DNA from: Tsukamurella paurometabola DSM 20162
GTDB lineage: Bacteria; Actinomycetota; Actinomycetes; Mycobacteriales; Mycobacteriaceae
Assembly (NCBI RefSeq): GCF_000092225.1
Contig: NC_014158.1
Location: 1,364,001-1,428,000 of the forward strand
Length of the DNA: 64,000 nucleotides
Reading direction: 5' to 3'
Part shown: piece after piece, positions 33,837 through 44,145 of the stretch
Numbering within the stretch: the stretch's first letter is position 1
Layout: every line of letters starts with the position of its first letter
Notes under the pieces: generated by a model
What the model saw: the letters and a program-made list of their open reading frames with translations, nothing else
Database searches by the model: none
What the model was told of the DNA's origin: nothing
Program-made: the position numbers and the translations under genes

Positions 33837-34231
33837 CCGCCGAGATTCCCGCCGCCGCCCGCACTCTGCTCGGCCAGCCCCTGGTCGTCGACCTCGCCAC
33901 CGTCCGGCCGGACGGTGCGCCCCAGGTGAACCCGATGTGGTTCCTCTTCGAGGACGGCCTGATCTGGTTCACCCACACCGACTTCCGGCAGAAGTATCGC
34001 AACCTGCAGCACGAGTCGCGGGTCGCGATCTCTGTCCTGCCGGAGGGGAATCCGTACGGCTACCTGGAGATCCGGGGCGAGCTGGACCGGATCGAACCCG
34101 ACCCCACCGGGTCGCTGTACACCCGGCTCGCTGAGCGTTACGGCCAGGGATCGGTCGTTCCCCCGGATGCGGCGGATCGCGTGAAGATCGCGATCCGCCC
34201 CGTCCGGTTCAGCGGCAACGCCCTGAAGTAG
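33833..34231 (+). CDS. PPOX-class F420/FMN-dependent oxidoreductase
   Basis: A 132-residue split-barrel flavin- or deazaflavin-binding protein. It has LVVDLATVRPDGAPQVNPMWFLFEDGLIWF at the N-terminus and a KYRNLQHESRVAISV core, the pattern of actinobacterial F420-dependent PPOX-class enzymes, which include biliverdin and other small-molecule reductases. It is translationally coupled to the DoxX gene (ATGA overlap). The stop is three bases from the convergent fadH stop, without a visible terminator. Confidence 0.87.
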   Translation: MTAEIPAAARTLLGQPLVVDLATVRPDGAPQVNPMWFLFEDGLIWFTHTDFRQKYRNLQHESRVAISVLPEGNPYGYLEIRGELDRIEPDPTGSLYTRLAERYGQGSVVPPDAADRVKIAIRPVRFSGNALK

Positions 34232-34234
34232 GGC

Positions 34235-36274
<2,040 letters not shown>

Positions 36275-36838
36275 TTAGTCTGCGATGGGCTGAAGCTGCG
36301 GTGTTACGGGAGTGAGGGCGGCCAGGACCTCGTCGAGCCAGTCGACGGTGCCCTGCTCGGAGAGCACGCCGCCGCGCAGCACGAGGTACTGCTGCAGCGC
36401 CGTGCCGGTGAGGTCTGCGGGAGACGGATAGTCGTCGGCTTCGAACGCGCGGAACAGAGCCGCACGCTCTGCGTGCAGGTTGCGGATCCGCCGGATCTCG
36501 GCGGTCAGGTCGGGCAGGTCCGACGGTGCGGCCCCGCGGATCTTGGTGGCGAGTTCCCGGCGGTCGGTGACGTCCTTGCCGGGGGTGCGGATCCACTCCG
36601 AGAGCGCGGCGCGGCCGCAGTCCGTGATCGAGTAGACCTTCTTATCGGGCTTACCGTCCTGCGCCTGTTCGACGAAGGTGACCAGTCCGCTGTCCGTCAT
36701 CCGCCCCAGAGTCTTGTAGATCTGCTGGTGGGAGGCCCGCCACCAGTGGCCGATGGACCGGTCGAAGCGGCGGGTGAGCTGATACCCGGTGCCGGATCGC
36801 TCGCTCAGGGACACGAGCAGCGCATGTTCGAGGGCCAC
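36275..36838 (-). CDS. PadR family transcriptional regulator
   Basis: A 187-residue regulator: PadR winged helix at residues 1-85 (LEHALLVSLSERSGTGYQLTRRF and QQIYKTLGRMTDSGLV) and a long C-terminal dimerisation helix domain (Vir-type). The GTG at 36838 is chosen because TAGCGT is 7 bases upstream and the HTH begins immediately; an upstream in-frame ATG would add a peptide that crosses the operator region. It probably represses its own padR-fadH operon through the palindromes at 36859-36882. Confidence 0.9.
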   Translation of the reverse strand: MALEHALLVSLSERSGTGYQLTRRFDRSIGHWWRASHQQIYKTLGRMTDSGLVTFVEQAQDGKPDKKVYSITDCGRAALSEWIRTPGKDVTDRRELATKIRGAAPSDLPDLTAEIRRIRNLHAERAALFRAFEADDYPSPADLTGTALQQYLVLRGGVLSEQGTVDWLDEVLAALTPVTPQLQPIAD

Positions 36839-36845
36839 GCCGGCC

Positions 36846-36851
36846 ACGCTA
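36846..36851 (-). promoter_or_regulatory. Predicted -10 box of padR-fadH (leaderless)
   Basis: TAGCGT on the minus strand, 7 bases before the GTG. Confidence 0.5.
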
Positions 36852-36858
36852 CCGTGCA

Positions 36859-36882
36859 AGCAATTGCTATGCAACTAGTTGC
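36859..36882. promoter_or_regulatory. Candidate PadR operator (two palindromes)
   Basis: Two perfect palindromes, AGCAATTGCT (36859-36868) and GCAACTAGTTGC (36871-36882), share GCAA/TTGC half-sites; one more GCAA lies just outside at 36856. They sit between the -35 and -10 region of padR. Confidence 0.6.
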
Positions 36883-36885
36883 GTA

Positions 36886-38151
36886 CTAGCGTCGTAGGGC
36901 ACCCGCCCGAAACGCGGTTTCCTCGTTGCCCAGCGCCCAGTGATGCCAGCGTTCCCACGTCGCGACCGATCGTCGCTGCCAGAACCGGTCCACGGCCGGA
37001 CTCAGGTGCCGTGCGAGTTCGACCCCCGCGATCAGTGGCGTTCGAGCGACCAGGTACGCCACGCCGGGAAGCGATGCAGGAAGGTGGAACCGGCGCCGGT
37101 TCCACGGGAGCATGAACAGCCGGGTGTGTCCGGACTGGACCGTCGCGTGCCAGCGGGCCCGGGCGCGGTCACGGCGTGATTGACCGGGCTGCGGACCGAA
37201 TGCCGGAACGAAGGATTCGACGAGTTCCGTCCCCACCGGGCCGGAGTCGTGCGAACGCGAGGCGTCGAACATGTACAGCAGGCGCAGACCGTCCGCCACT
37301 GTCTCCGGGAAGATCTCCTCGGCGCTGACGCCGAGGAGATGCCCGAGGTAGCGGTTGAAGTGCAATGCGGCCCGGATCTCGGCTGGCGTCGTGATGTATC
37401 CCAGTGCGTACAGCCCGCTCGCCGGCCCGACGCTGCCGCCGAGCAGCGTCAACAGCATCTCAGCCTGGCTGATCGGGAGGCCCCACCGCGTGGAATCCCA
37501 CTCCGGGTGCTGCATCACGCCCCGGCGCACCGACACGTGCATGATCCGCACCCGCATCGAGAGAGCGCGACCGAGCGACCTCGGTGTCAGTAACGCGCCG
37601 GGGCGGCTCACCTCGATCCACCAGCGACTGGTCTCCAGGAACCGGTGGAGCGCCGACGCCCCGGCGTAGCCGCCGGAGAGGGATAGGGGGACGGCGAGTG
37701 AGCCCTCGGTGTAGGTGTCCAGGGTGCCGGCGTTGCCCACCGCGCCGAGGTCGTATCCCCAGCGTCGCCAGACTGCGGCGCCCCGCTCGATGAGTGTCGG
37801 ATCCACCCAGTCGGGAACGTTCTCGAAGTGAGCGAACAATTCTCGAGCCGCCCGTTCGGTCCCCGCGTCCACGTCGACGGCGCCCAGTGCGGCGTCGACG
37901 CCTTCTGAGAGCGCGAGGTCCACGAACGCGCGGGTTGCCTCGGGGCCGAGGTCGCCGTCGGTGGTGGTGCTGACGAAGCGTTCGGCGAGGGGGTCGCCGA
38001 CGGTGCGCAATCGAGCGAATTCCGCAGCGATCTCATCCGTGGGGAAGAGGTCGAATCCGGTGCACCGCAGGATCGCGTCCCGGACTCGGCAATGCCGCCC
38101 GCTGGTACGGGCGGCATTCCACCGGAAGGCTGCGGGTGTGGCACTCGTCAC
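36886..38151 (-). CDS. Oxygenase MpaB family / DUF2236 protein
   Basis: A 421-residue soluble protein of the DUF2236 (MpaB/Lcp-like) family. These are b-type haem proteins that include rubber oxygenase Lcp and the fungal MpaB oxygenase. Typical pieces are GNAGTLDTYTEGSLAVPLSLSGG, a central RVRIMHVSVRR helix and the conserved histidines nearby (MHVSVRRGVMQH), plus a C-terminal domain. The GTG at 38151 has TAACGT 6 bases upstream. It is a separate transcription unit upstream of padR. The substrate is unknown. Confidence 0.8.
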   Translation of the reverse strand: MTSATPAAFRWNAARTSGRHCRVRDAILRCTGFDLFPTDEIAAEFARLRTVGDPLAERFVSTTTDGDLGPEATRAFVDLALSEGVDAALGAVDVDAGTERAARELFAHFENVPDWVDPTLIERGAAVWRRWGYDLGAVGNAGTLDTYTEGSLAVPLSLSGGYAGASALHRFLETSRWWIEVSRPGALLTPRSLGRALSMRVRIMHVSVRRGVMQHPEWDSTRWGLPISQAEMLLTLLGGSVGPASGLYALGYITTPAEIRAALHFNRYLGHLLGVSAEEIFPETVADGLRLLYMFDASRSHDSGPVGTELVESFVPAFGPQPGQSRRDRARARWHATVQSGHTRLFMLPWNRRRFHLPASLPGVAYLVARTPLIAGVELARHLSPAVDRFWQRRSVATWERWHHWALGNEETAFRAGALRR

Positions 38152-38157
38152 ATCGGG

Positions 38158-38163
38158 ACGTTA
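38158..38163 (-). promoter_or_regulatory. Predicted -10 box of the MpaB-family gene (leaderless)
   Basis: TAACGT on the minus strand, 6 bases before the GTG. Confidence 0.5.
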
Positions 38164-38239
38164 GCATCTGGACGATGTGCGGTGTCGGAACGCGGCCGTC
38201 GGGAGTCCTCGCGGCGCTCCGCTAGGATCGCTACGCCAA

Positions 38240-38313
38240 GCCTCCGTAGCTCAGTTGGATAGAGCAAGGGCCTTCTAATCCCTAGGTCGCAGGTTCGATT
38301 CCTGCCGGGGGCG
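38240..38313 (+). tRNA. tRNA-Arg (anticodon TCT)
   Basis: A 74-base cloverleaf on the plus strand: acceptor GCCTCCG against CGGGGGC (one wobble), D arm GCTCAGTTGGATAGAGC, anticodon loop CTTCTAA giving TCT, T arm AGGTTCGATTCCT, discriminator G. No CCA is encoded. Confidence 0.94.
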
Positions 38314-38337
38314 CAGAGGAATCGCGGGACCCGCCGG

Positions 38338-38865
38338 TCAGGAGTGTGCGCGCTGCGCACTCGGGCCGGTGCCGGCCAGCATGACCTCGTCGACCACGGC
38401 ATCGCTGAGCGTCAACACGTCGTCGGCGTCGCCCGCGTAGACGATGCGGCTGGTGCCGGTGATTCGTAGCGCACCGTCGACGTACGCACCGGTCTCGACG
38501 ACGAAGAAGTCGGCGCCGCCGCGGTGGGTTCGCTCCACCAGTCGTGCGCCGATGTCGACCCGGTCGCCGATTCGGGGATGCTCGATGTACGTGTACGACT
38601 GGCCGGCATGCAAGATGCGCGACATGTTCGGGCTGCTGATCTGCTGGGCGACTACCGCGGCCACCGCGTGCAGGGTGGGCGCGGCGAGCAGGGTCGACGG
38701 CACCGGAGTGTCGTCCGGCGGGATCCCGAGTGAGGGCGAGGGAGTGTGCCAGCACCCTGTCGCACGGCCGAAGCTGCGCACGCCCTCGGTGGTCACTTGG
38801 AAAGCATCGCTGAACCAGACGTCCCAGGGGCTGTGAGAGTCGGTGGGCTGAACACTATCATCCAC
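38338..38865 (-). CDS. MaoC-like hot-dog protein (FAS1-type dehydratase N-terminal domain)
   Basis: A 175-residue protein. STLLAAPTLHAVAAVVAQQI followed by HAGQSYTYIEHPRIGDRVDIGARLVERTHRGGADFFVVETGAYVDG looks like the hot-dog fold of (R)-hydratase N-terminal domains, with the HAGQSY strand conserved. The catalytic Asp-His of active MaoC hydratases (DxNPxH) is not seen, so it may be a thioesterase-like, binding or partner subunit. The 3' end faces tRNA-Arg. Function not assigned. Confidence 0.65.
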   Translation of the reverse strand: MDDSVQPTDSHSPWDVWFSDAFQVTTEGVRSFGRATGCWHTPSPSLGIPPDDTPVPSTLLAAPTLHAVAAVVAQQISSPNMSRILHAGQSYTYIEHPRIGDRVDIGARLVERTHRGGADFFVVETGAYVDGALRITGTSRIVYAGDADDVLTLSDAVVDEVMLAGTGPSAQRAHS

Positions 38866-39017
38866 AGGTTGGTTTTAGCTGATATGGGGCGGCCTGCCAA
38901 ATCGGGCGACGGTGCGCGCCTGACGCATTCGCAAAGGTGTGCCGGCGTTCCGGGTGTTCGTGCTGGACGCCGGTCCGATATGCAGTGACCGTTGTCACGA
39001 CCCTGCTGGAGAGTGAA

Positions 39018-40763
39018 TTAGCGCTGTTGGTTGCAAGTGGGGTCGTCGGCACGGTCCAGGTAGATCTCCGTCGACGACGTCGACGGCGCGAGGAATCGCA
39101 TGTGCCGGACGAGAGCGTCAGGGAGGGGTTGGATGGGTTGCGGGTAGGTGGTTCCGTCCACGGTGCTCCGTGCGTACAGGGCGAAGACGCCTGAAGCCCC
39201 ATCGGCGTTATACCCGCCGTACTGCTGTAGGGCCCGCGCCACCATCAGTTGGAACGGAGAAAGGCCGAACTGGTTCAGGTCGAGATTCGGGTCGAGCTGC
39301 AGGCGTGTTCCCTGGGGAACTCCGCCGATCGTCGAACCGTCGGTCCGGGTGCCGGGGTAGACGTACGACGGCGCGCCCAGCGGGATCGCGTACCGCAGGG
39401 CGTGATCGATGACACCCGATGCCACGTCCTGTGGAGTGATCATGCCTGCGAGGTACGAGAACTCGCCGCCGGCGTGGGACGGTCCGGCCGTGTGCCCGCC
39501 GGAGCCGGTGTACGCCTTGTACGTGGCCTGCGCGATCGCCGATTTGGCAGAGGCGTTGAAGGACTGGAATTCGTAGAGGCAACCGGTGGCATCGTCGATC
39601 ACCGCGAGATGAGCGTCCGCGTCCCGGGTCGGCTGGTACGACGGGAGATACGGAATGGTCACTGTGCGGTTGGAGTTGGTCACGGTGATATTGGTGGTCG
39701 GCGTGCCGGGCGGTGCGTTGTAGACGGTGGTCGACCAGTCGGTGCTGTTGATCCACACGCCATCGGAGGTCGTGCTGTCCAAGGTGGTGATCCACCCCGC
39801 GCTGCGCGGGTCGACGATGGCGTTCGGCGGCACCGGTCGGTTCCAGAACGAATCGGCCGCGAAGTAGTTACCGTTGTTGGAGGCCGGCCCCGGCGTCGCG
39901 CGCGGAAGCGATAAGCCGAAGTGTGCGATACCGGATGTATTGAAGTAGGTGGCGCGAACCTGATGGCGGCCCTGTGTCATCGGCCTCGTGATGTTCGTGG
40001 TTCCCCACTGTGGGGTCCACTTGTCGAGCACCATGTCGTCATCGATCCATACCCGTGCTCCCACGTTGCCGAGTGTGGTGGAGACGATGTGGTCGGCGGT
40101 CGCGGGGACGTCGATCGCACCGGAGTACTCCACAGAGAAGTTGTCGGCGTTCACGCCGGGCAGTGGCGATCCGGTGAAGGAGCCGCCCGGAGCGTTCTCG
40201 CACTGGACGGCGACCGGGCTTCCTGTCGCCGTCGTGTTGTTGAAGTAACGTGCGCGGAACTGGTTGGCAGGGCACGATTCCGGGGCGCCGGCGTCGTCGA
40301 TCGTCACGGACGCCACGTACAGGTTTCGGTCGCAGCGGAGGAACTCGAAGTAGTCGTTCGCGTACTCGATCGTGAGAGTGTTCGGCCCGGGTGGCACCGT
40401 GCCGCTCACCCGGTAGGTGGCCCAGCTGCTCGATGTGACGTCGATCGTGCCGAGGATCGCGCCGCCGGCTTTCAGTGTGGCGACGGGTGATCCCTTGCAC
40501 AGATCGGCACGAGCGCGCACGGTGAGTGTCGCCGTTCCCGCGGGGGCGATGGGCATCGTGATCGTCCCGTTGTTCGACAGTCGCATCACCGTGCCCGCAG
40601 TGGGGTCGTAGGTGGGGCCACCTGCGAGCAGCGAGTTGGTGCGCATTGCCGAGGGGGTGATCGTCGTCTGGGCGGCCGCGGCCGTGCCGGCGATCACGCT
40701 GGTCATGAGGATCGTCGTGAAAAGTATTGCGGTCGTGCGGATCAGAACGGGTTGGCGAATCAT
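39018..40763 (-). CDS. Secreted carbohydrate-binding protein with PA14 domain
   Basis: A 581-residue exported protein: signal peptide 1-31 (ILFTTILMTSVIAGTAAAA); residues ~32-155 a beta-sandwich that resembles Ca-dependent xylan-binding modules (TLTVRARADLCKGSPVATLKAGG, WATYRVSGTVPPGPNTLTIEYAND); ~165-285 a PA14-like module (FRARYFNNTTATGSP ... NVGARVWIDDDMVLDKW); and a ~290-residue C-terminal domain opening with FAADSFWNRPVPPNAIVDPRSAGW. I do not recognise the last domain with certainty; it has conserved Asp, His and aromatic residues and could be catalytic. AGAGGAG precedes the ATG. The domains suggest binding to a wall or environmental polysaccharide. Confidence 0.7.
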   Translation of the reverse strand: MIRQPVLIRTTAILFTTILMTSVIAGTAAAAQTTITPSAMRTNSLLAGGPTYDPTAGTVMRLSNNGTITMPIAPAGTATLTVRARADLCKGSPVATLKAGGAILGTIDVTSSSWATYRVSGTVPPGPNTLTIEYANDYFEFLRCDRNLYVASVTIDDAGAPESCPANQFRARYFNNTTATGSPVAVQCENAPGGSFTGSPLPGVNADNFSVEYSGAIDVPATADHIVSTTLGNVGARVWIDDDMVLDKWTPQWGTTNITRPMTQGRHQVRATYFNTSGIAHFGLSLPRATPGPASNNGNYFAADSFWNRPVPPNAIVDPRSAGWITTLDSTTSDGVWINSTDWSTTVYNAPPGTPTTNITVTNSNRTVTIPYLPSYQPTRDADAHLAVIDDATGCLYEFQSFNASAKSAIAQATYKAYTGSGGHTAGPSHAGGEFSYLAGMITPQDVASGVIDHALRYAIPLGAPSYVYPGTRTDGSTIGGVPQGTRLQLDPNLDLNQFGLSPFQLMVARALQQYGGYNADGASGVFALYARSTVDGTTYPQPIQPLPDALVRHMRFLAPSTSSTEIYLDRADDPTCNQQR

Positions 40764-41048
40764 GGCGGGCTCCTCTGGTGCTCACTGTCTTGAAGCATCG
40801 ATGCCCGCGAGGATTCAACGTGGTTGTCGAGTGCGCGGTAATCGCCCATCGAGTGTCTTTTTATCACAATTGCCACACCTGCAACACAATTCACAACGTG
40901 GAGTGTGCGCGGCCTCTCGGCGGAAAGCCGCGGCGCTCGTTCGAGCGAAACGCGCAAAAGGGTGGGAATCACGCACAAGGGCGCGCCTGCACGGCGGTCG
41001 ACCCGATGCTCTCCTGTGACCCCGATCACTCATACCGAGGAGACGTAG

Positions 41049-42485
41049 ATGCTGACAGTCCTGGGACTCACCATGGTGGCGGCCTTCATGGTCGTCATCA
41101 TGACCCGCCGAGCGACGCCGATCGTCGCACTGATCGCCGTGCCGGTGATCTTCGGTCTGCTCGCGGGTGCCGGTACCGGGATCGGAAAGATGATCACCGA
41201 CGGCATCAAGGACTTGGCGCCGACCGCGGCCATGCTGTTCTTCGCCATCGTCTTCTTCGGCGTGATGATCGATGTGGGTCTCTTCGACCCGGTCGTCCGC
41301 GCCGTCGTGCGGCTCGTGCGCGACGATCCGGCCCGGCTGGTCCTGGGCACCGCCGTCCTGGCGGGGGTCGTGTCACTCGACGGCGACGGCTCCACCACGT
41401 TCATCGTCACCACCTCCGCACTACTGCCTCTCTACCTCAAACTCGGAGTCAGCCCGGTGGCGCTCACCGTGGTCGCCGGTCTCGCCAACGGCACCATGAA
41501 CATCCTCCCGTGGGGAGGACCGACCGCCCGCGCCGCTGCAGCCCTGAAGATCTCACCGTCGGAGGTCTTCGTGCCGATGATCCCCTCGCTCATCGCGGGC
41601 ATGGTGCTGGTGCTCGCCTTCGCCTGGCACCTGGGTCTGATGGAGCGCAAGCGGATCGGCACGATCACGGTGCGCGAGCGGGTGCTGGCGGGTGTCGGAG
41701 GCGGGGCGACCGGTGGCCCCACGCCGCCCGCGGCCCCGACTGGCGCGCCGGTTGCGCGAGGTACCGGCGGTGCGGGCCACCGGGAGACGGACCTCGGGGG
41801 AGTCGATGAGACTGCGCAGGAAACCGGTGCTGCCGCGTCGGCACTGACCGCCGCGTCCGGCGAGTTCGCGCGGCCGAAGCTGCTGTGGTTCAACGCTGCC
41901 CTCACCGCCGCTCTGCTCTCGGTGCTCACTCTGGATCTGCTGCCGATCCCGGTGTTGTTCATGATCGCCGCGGCCATCGCTCTCATCGTCAACTTCCCGA
42001 AGGTTGCTGAGCAGCAGGAGGCCATCACCCGGCACTCCAGTTCGATCGTCTCCGTCGTCGGGATGGTGTTCGCCGCGGCGGTGTTGACCGGTGTCTTCAA
42101 GGGCACCGGCATGGTCGAAGCGGTCGCGGCCTGGGTCACGAGCATCATTCCGTCGTCGATGGGGCCGCACCTCGCGGTGATCACCGGCGTGTTGTCGATC
42201 CCGTTCACCTTCCTGATGTCCAACGACGCCTTCTACTTCGGGATCCTGCCTGTGCTGTCCGAGACTGCGAGCAACTACGGCATCAGCGCCGCTGAGATGG
42301 CCCGTGCTTCGATCACGGGTCAGCCCTTCCACATGCAGAGCCCGCTGGTTCCTGCGATCCTGCTGCTGGTCGCGTTGGCGGGCGTCGGGCTCGCCGACCA
42401 CCACAAGAAGGTGCTGTGGCGTGCCGCCGCGGTGTCGATCCTGATGCTGGTGGTGGGCGTCGGGCTCGGCCAGATCCCTTTCTGA
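41049..42485 (+). CDS. Citrate-metal:proton symporter (CitMHS family)
   Basis: A 478-residue transporter with about 11-12 helices. The N-terminal LGLTMVAAFMVVIMTRRATPIVALIAVPVIFGLL, the central SLDGDGSTTFIVTTSALLPLY and NGTMNILPWGGPTARAAAAL motifs and the C-terminal FLMSNDAFYFGILPVL are characteristic of CitMHS carriers, which import citrate complexed with Mg or Ca. A Gly/Ala/Pro-rich cytoplasmic loop at ~215-275 is longer than usual. CGAGGAG precedes the ATG. The two-component system that follows is the usual citrate-sensing partner. Confidence 0.9.
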   Translation: MLTVLGLTMVAAFMVVIMTRRATPIVALIAVPVIFGLLAGAGTGIGKMITDGIKDLAPTAAMLFFAIVFFGVMIDVGLFDPVVRAVVRLVRDDPARLVLGTAVLAGVVSLDGDGSTTFIVTTSALLPLYLKLGVSPVALTVVAGLANGTMNILPWGGPTARAAAALKISPSEVFVPMIPSLIAGMVLVLAFAWHLGLMERKRIGTITVRERVLAGVGGGATGGPTPPAAPTGAPVARGTGGAGHRETDLGGVDETAQETGAAASALTAASGEFARPKLLWFNAALTAALLSVLTLDLLPIPVLFMIAAAIALIVNFPKVAEQQEAITRHSSSIVSVVGMVFAAAVLTGVFKGTGMVEAVAAWVTSIIPSSMGPHLAVITGVLSIPFTFLMSNDAFYFGILPVLSETASNYGISAAEMARASITGQPFHMQSPLVPAILLLVALAGVGLADHHKKVLWRAAAVSILMLVVGVGLGQIPF

Positions 42486-42501
42486 GAGCCTGGCCGATGA
42501 C

Positions 42502-42507
42502 TAAGCT
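42502..42507 (+). promoter_or_regulatory. Predicted -10 box of the sensor kinase gene (leaderless)
   Basis: TAAGCT lies 6 bases before the ATG, so the two-component genes may be expressed separately from the transporter. Confidence 0.45.
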
Positions 42508-42513
42508 GGACGG

Positions 42514-44145
42514 ATGCCCGGGTTCAGGCTGCGCACGCAGATCCTCCTCCTCCAGGTGGTGATCATCATCGCGAGCCTGGGCGCGGGCTTCGGTATCGTG
42601 CTGCATCGGGTGCAGACGGAGACCCGCGCCGAGTACGGGCATCGTGCCCAGGCGATCGCCGAAACCGTCGCCTCCGACACCGATGTCCGATCGGGCGCCT
42701 CGGTGCAGTCCGCGGCCCGCAGGCAGGGGCACCCCGCGACGCCGGCGGAACTCAGCGCGGGGCCGCTCCAGCACCAGGCTCAGACGGTCACCGACCGGAC
42801 CGGTGTGCTGTTCGTGGTGATCGCCGACGACGCGGGCTACCGGATCGCCCACCCGGACCCGGCCGAGTTGGGCAAGCCACTGAGTACTGACCCGTCGATC
42901 GCTCTCGCAGGTGGGGTCGAAGTCACGGAACAACGAGGCACCCTGGGCGATTCGGTGCGTGCCAAGGCGCCGGTCTACGGCCCGGACGGAGCCGTGGTCG
43001 GCCTGGTCAGCGTCGGCGTGCCGATGGGCACCGTCGCCGACGCCGCTCGCCGGGCACTCCTGTTGCTGATCGGGCTGGCAGCACTGGCCCTCGTGGTCGG
43101 GATCATCGGTTCCGGGCTGCTCGCCCGACGCTGGCGCCGGCTCACCCTCGGACTCGAACCCGAGGAGATGGCCGAGCTGATCCGCGAACAGGACGCGGTG
43201 CTGCACTCCGGATCCGAAGGGGTGATCGCGATCGACGCCGATGGAGTCGCGCGGGTGATCAACGAACGCGCTCGCGAGCTGCTCGGTGTCACAGCGGAAC
43301 CCGGGACGCCGCTGGCCGGACTCGGTCTCACGACTCGCGTCGCCGGAGTGGTCGCGAACCCGACCGAGCGACCGGTCGCGGCGGCCGTGAACGAACGGGT
43401 GGTGCTCGTCGCTTCGCGGCGCGTGCATCGAGAAGGCAGAGACCTGGGCACCGTGCTCACCGCCGTGGACCGCACCGATATCGAGGCGCTGACGAGGGAA
43501 CTGGACTCGGTGCAGGCGATGAGTGCAGCGCTGCGAGCGCAGCGTCACGAGTCCGCGAACCGGGTACATGTGGTGGCCGGGCTGCTCCGGGACGGGCGGA
43601 CCGACGAGGCTCTCGCCTATCTCGACGAGGTCGCCGGACGGGCGGGCGTCACGCCGGTCTCGGGTTTGGACCGGCTCGACGAACCGCACCTGAAGGCCTT
43701 CGTCGCGGCGAAGGCCGCCCGCGCTCACGAACGCGGGGTCGCGCTGCGGGTCGGCGCCGATACGGCCCTGGTCGGTGTGCTCACCCACCCGGTCGACACC
43801 ACGACTCTGGTCGGCAACCTGATCGACAACGCGATCGACGCGGCCGCCGATGCCGGTGAACCCCGCGAGGTGGAGCTCGACGTGTTGCGCGACGGAGTCG
43901 ACCTCGCGATCGTGGTCTCCGACAGCGGCCCCGGCTTCGTCATCGACGATCCGTTCGCCGAGGGAATCTCCACTCGTGCCGATCCGACCGTGCCCGGTGG
44001 GCGTGGGCTCGGGCTCGCGATCGCGCGACAGGTCGCCCGGGGCCACGGCGGCGATGTCACCGTCGTCTCACGGGGCGGCGCCGGTGCCGACGAACCCACC
44101 ACCGTGATGGCCACCCTCCCGGAGGGAGTGCGCGATGATGACTGA
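42514..44145 (+). CDS. Sensor histidine kinase, CitA/DcuS type
   Basis: A 543-residue membrane kinase. TM1 is at residues 8-27, an extracytoplasmic Cache/PAS sensor at ~28-180 (RAEYGHRAQAIAETVA, GVLFVVIADDAGYRIAHPDP, GLVSVGVPMGTV), TM2 at ~182-205, a cytoplasmic PAS at ~220-310, the SpoOB-like phosphoacceptor region with His345 in QRHESANRVHVVAGLL, and the HATPase domain with N box NLIDNAIDAA and G boxes DSGPGF and GRGLGLAIARQV. It starts 28 bases after the citrate transporter. The Cache fold and context suggest sensing of citrate or a similar carboxylate. Confidence 0.92.
   Translation: MPGFRLRTQILLLQVVIIIASLGAGFGIVLHRVQTETRAEYGHRAQAIAETVASDTDVRSGASVQSAARRQGHPATPAELSAGPLQHQAQTVTDRTGVLFVVIADDAGYRIAHPDPAELGKPLSTDPSIALAGGVEVTEQRGTLGDSVRAKAPVYGPDGAVVGLVSVGVPMGTVADAARRALLLLIGLAALALVVGIIGSGLLARRWRRLTLGLEPEEMAELIREQDAVLHSGSEGVIAIDADGVARVINERARELLGVTAEPGTPLAGLGLTTRVAGVVANPTERPVAAAVNERVVLVASRRVHREGRDLGTVLTAVDRTDIEALTRELDSVQAMSAALRAQRHESANRVHVVAGLLRDGRTDEALAYLDEVAGRAGVTPVSGLDRLDEPHLKAFVAAKAARAHERGVALRVGADTALVGVLTHPVDTTTLVGNLIDNAIDAAADAGEPREVELDVLRDGVDLAIVVSDSGPGFVIDDPFAEGISTRADPTVPGGRGLGLAIARQVARGHGGDVTVVSRGGAGADEPTTVMATLPEGVRDDD

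Noticed and set aside
40860-40905. CRP-like half-sites (TCACAATT...AATTCACA) upstream of the secreted protein and citrate transporter
   Set aside because: The halves are not arranged as a good TGTGA-N6-TCACA palindrome and spacing is irregular; too weak to call.
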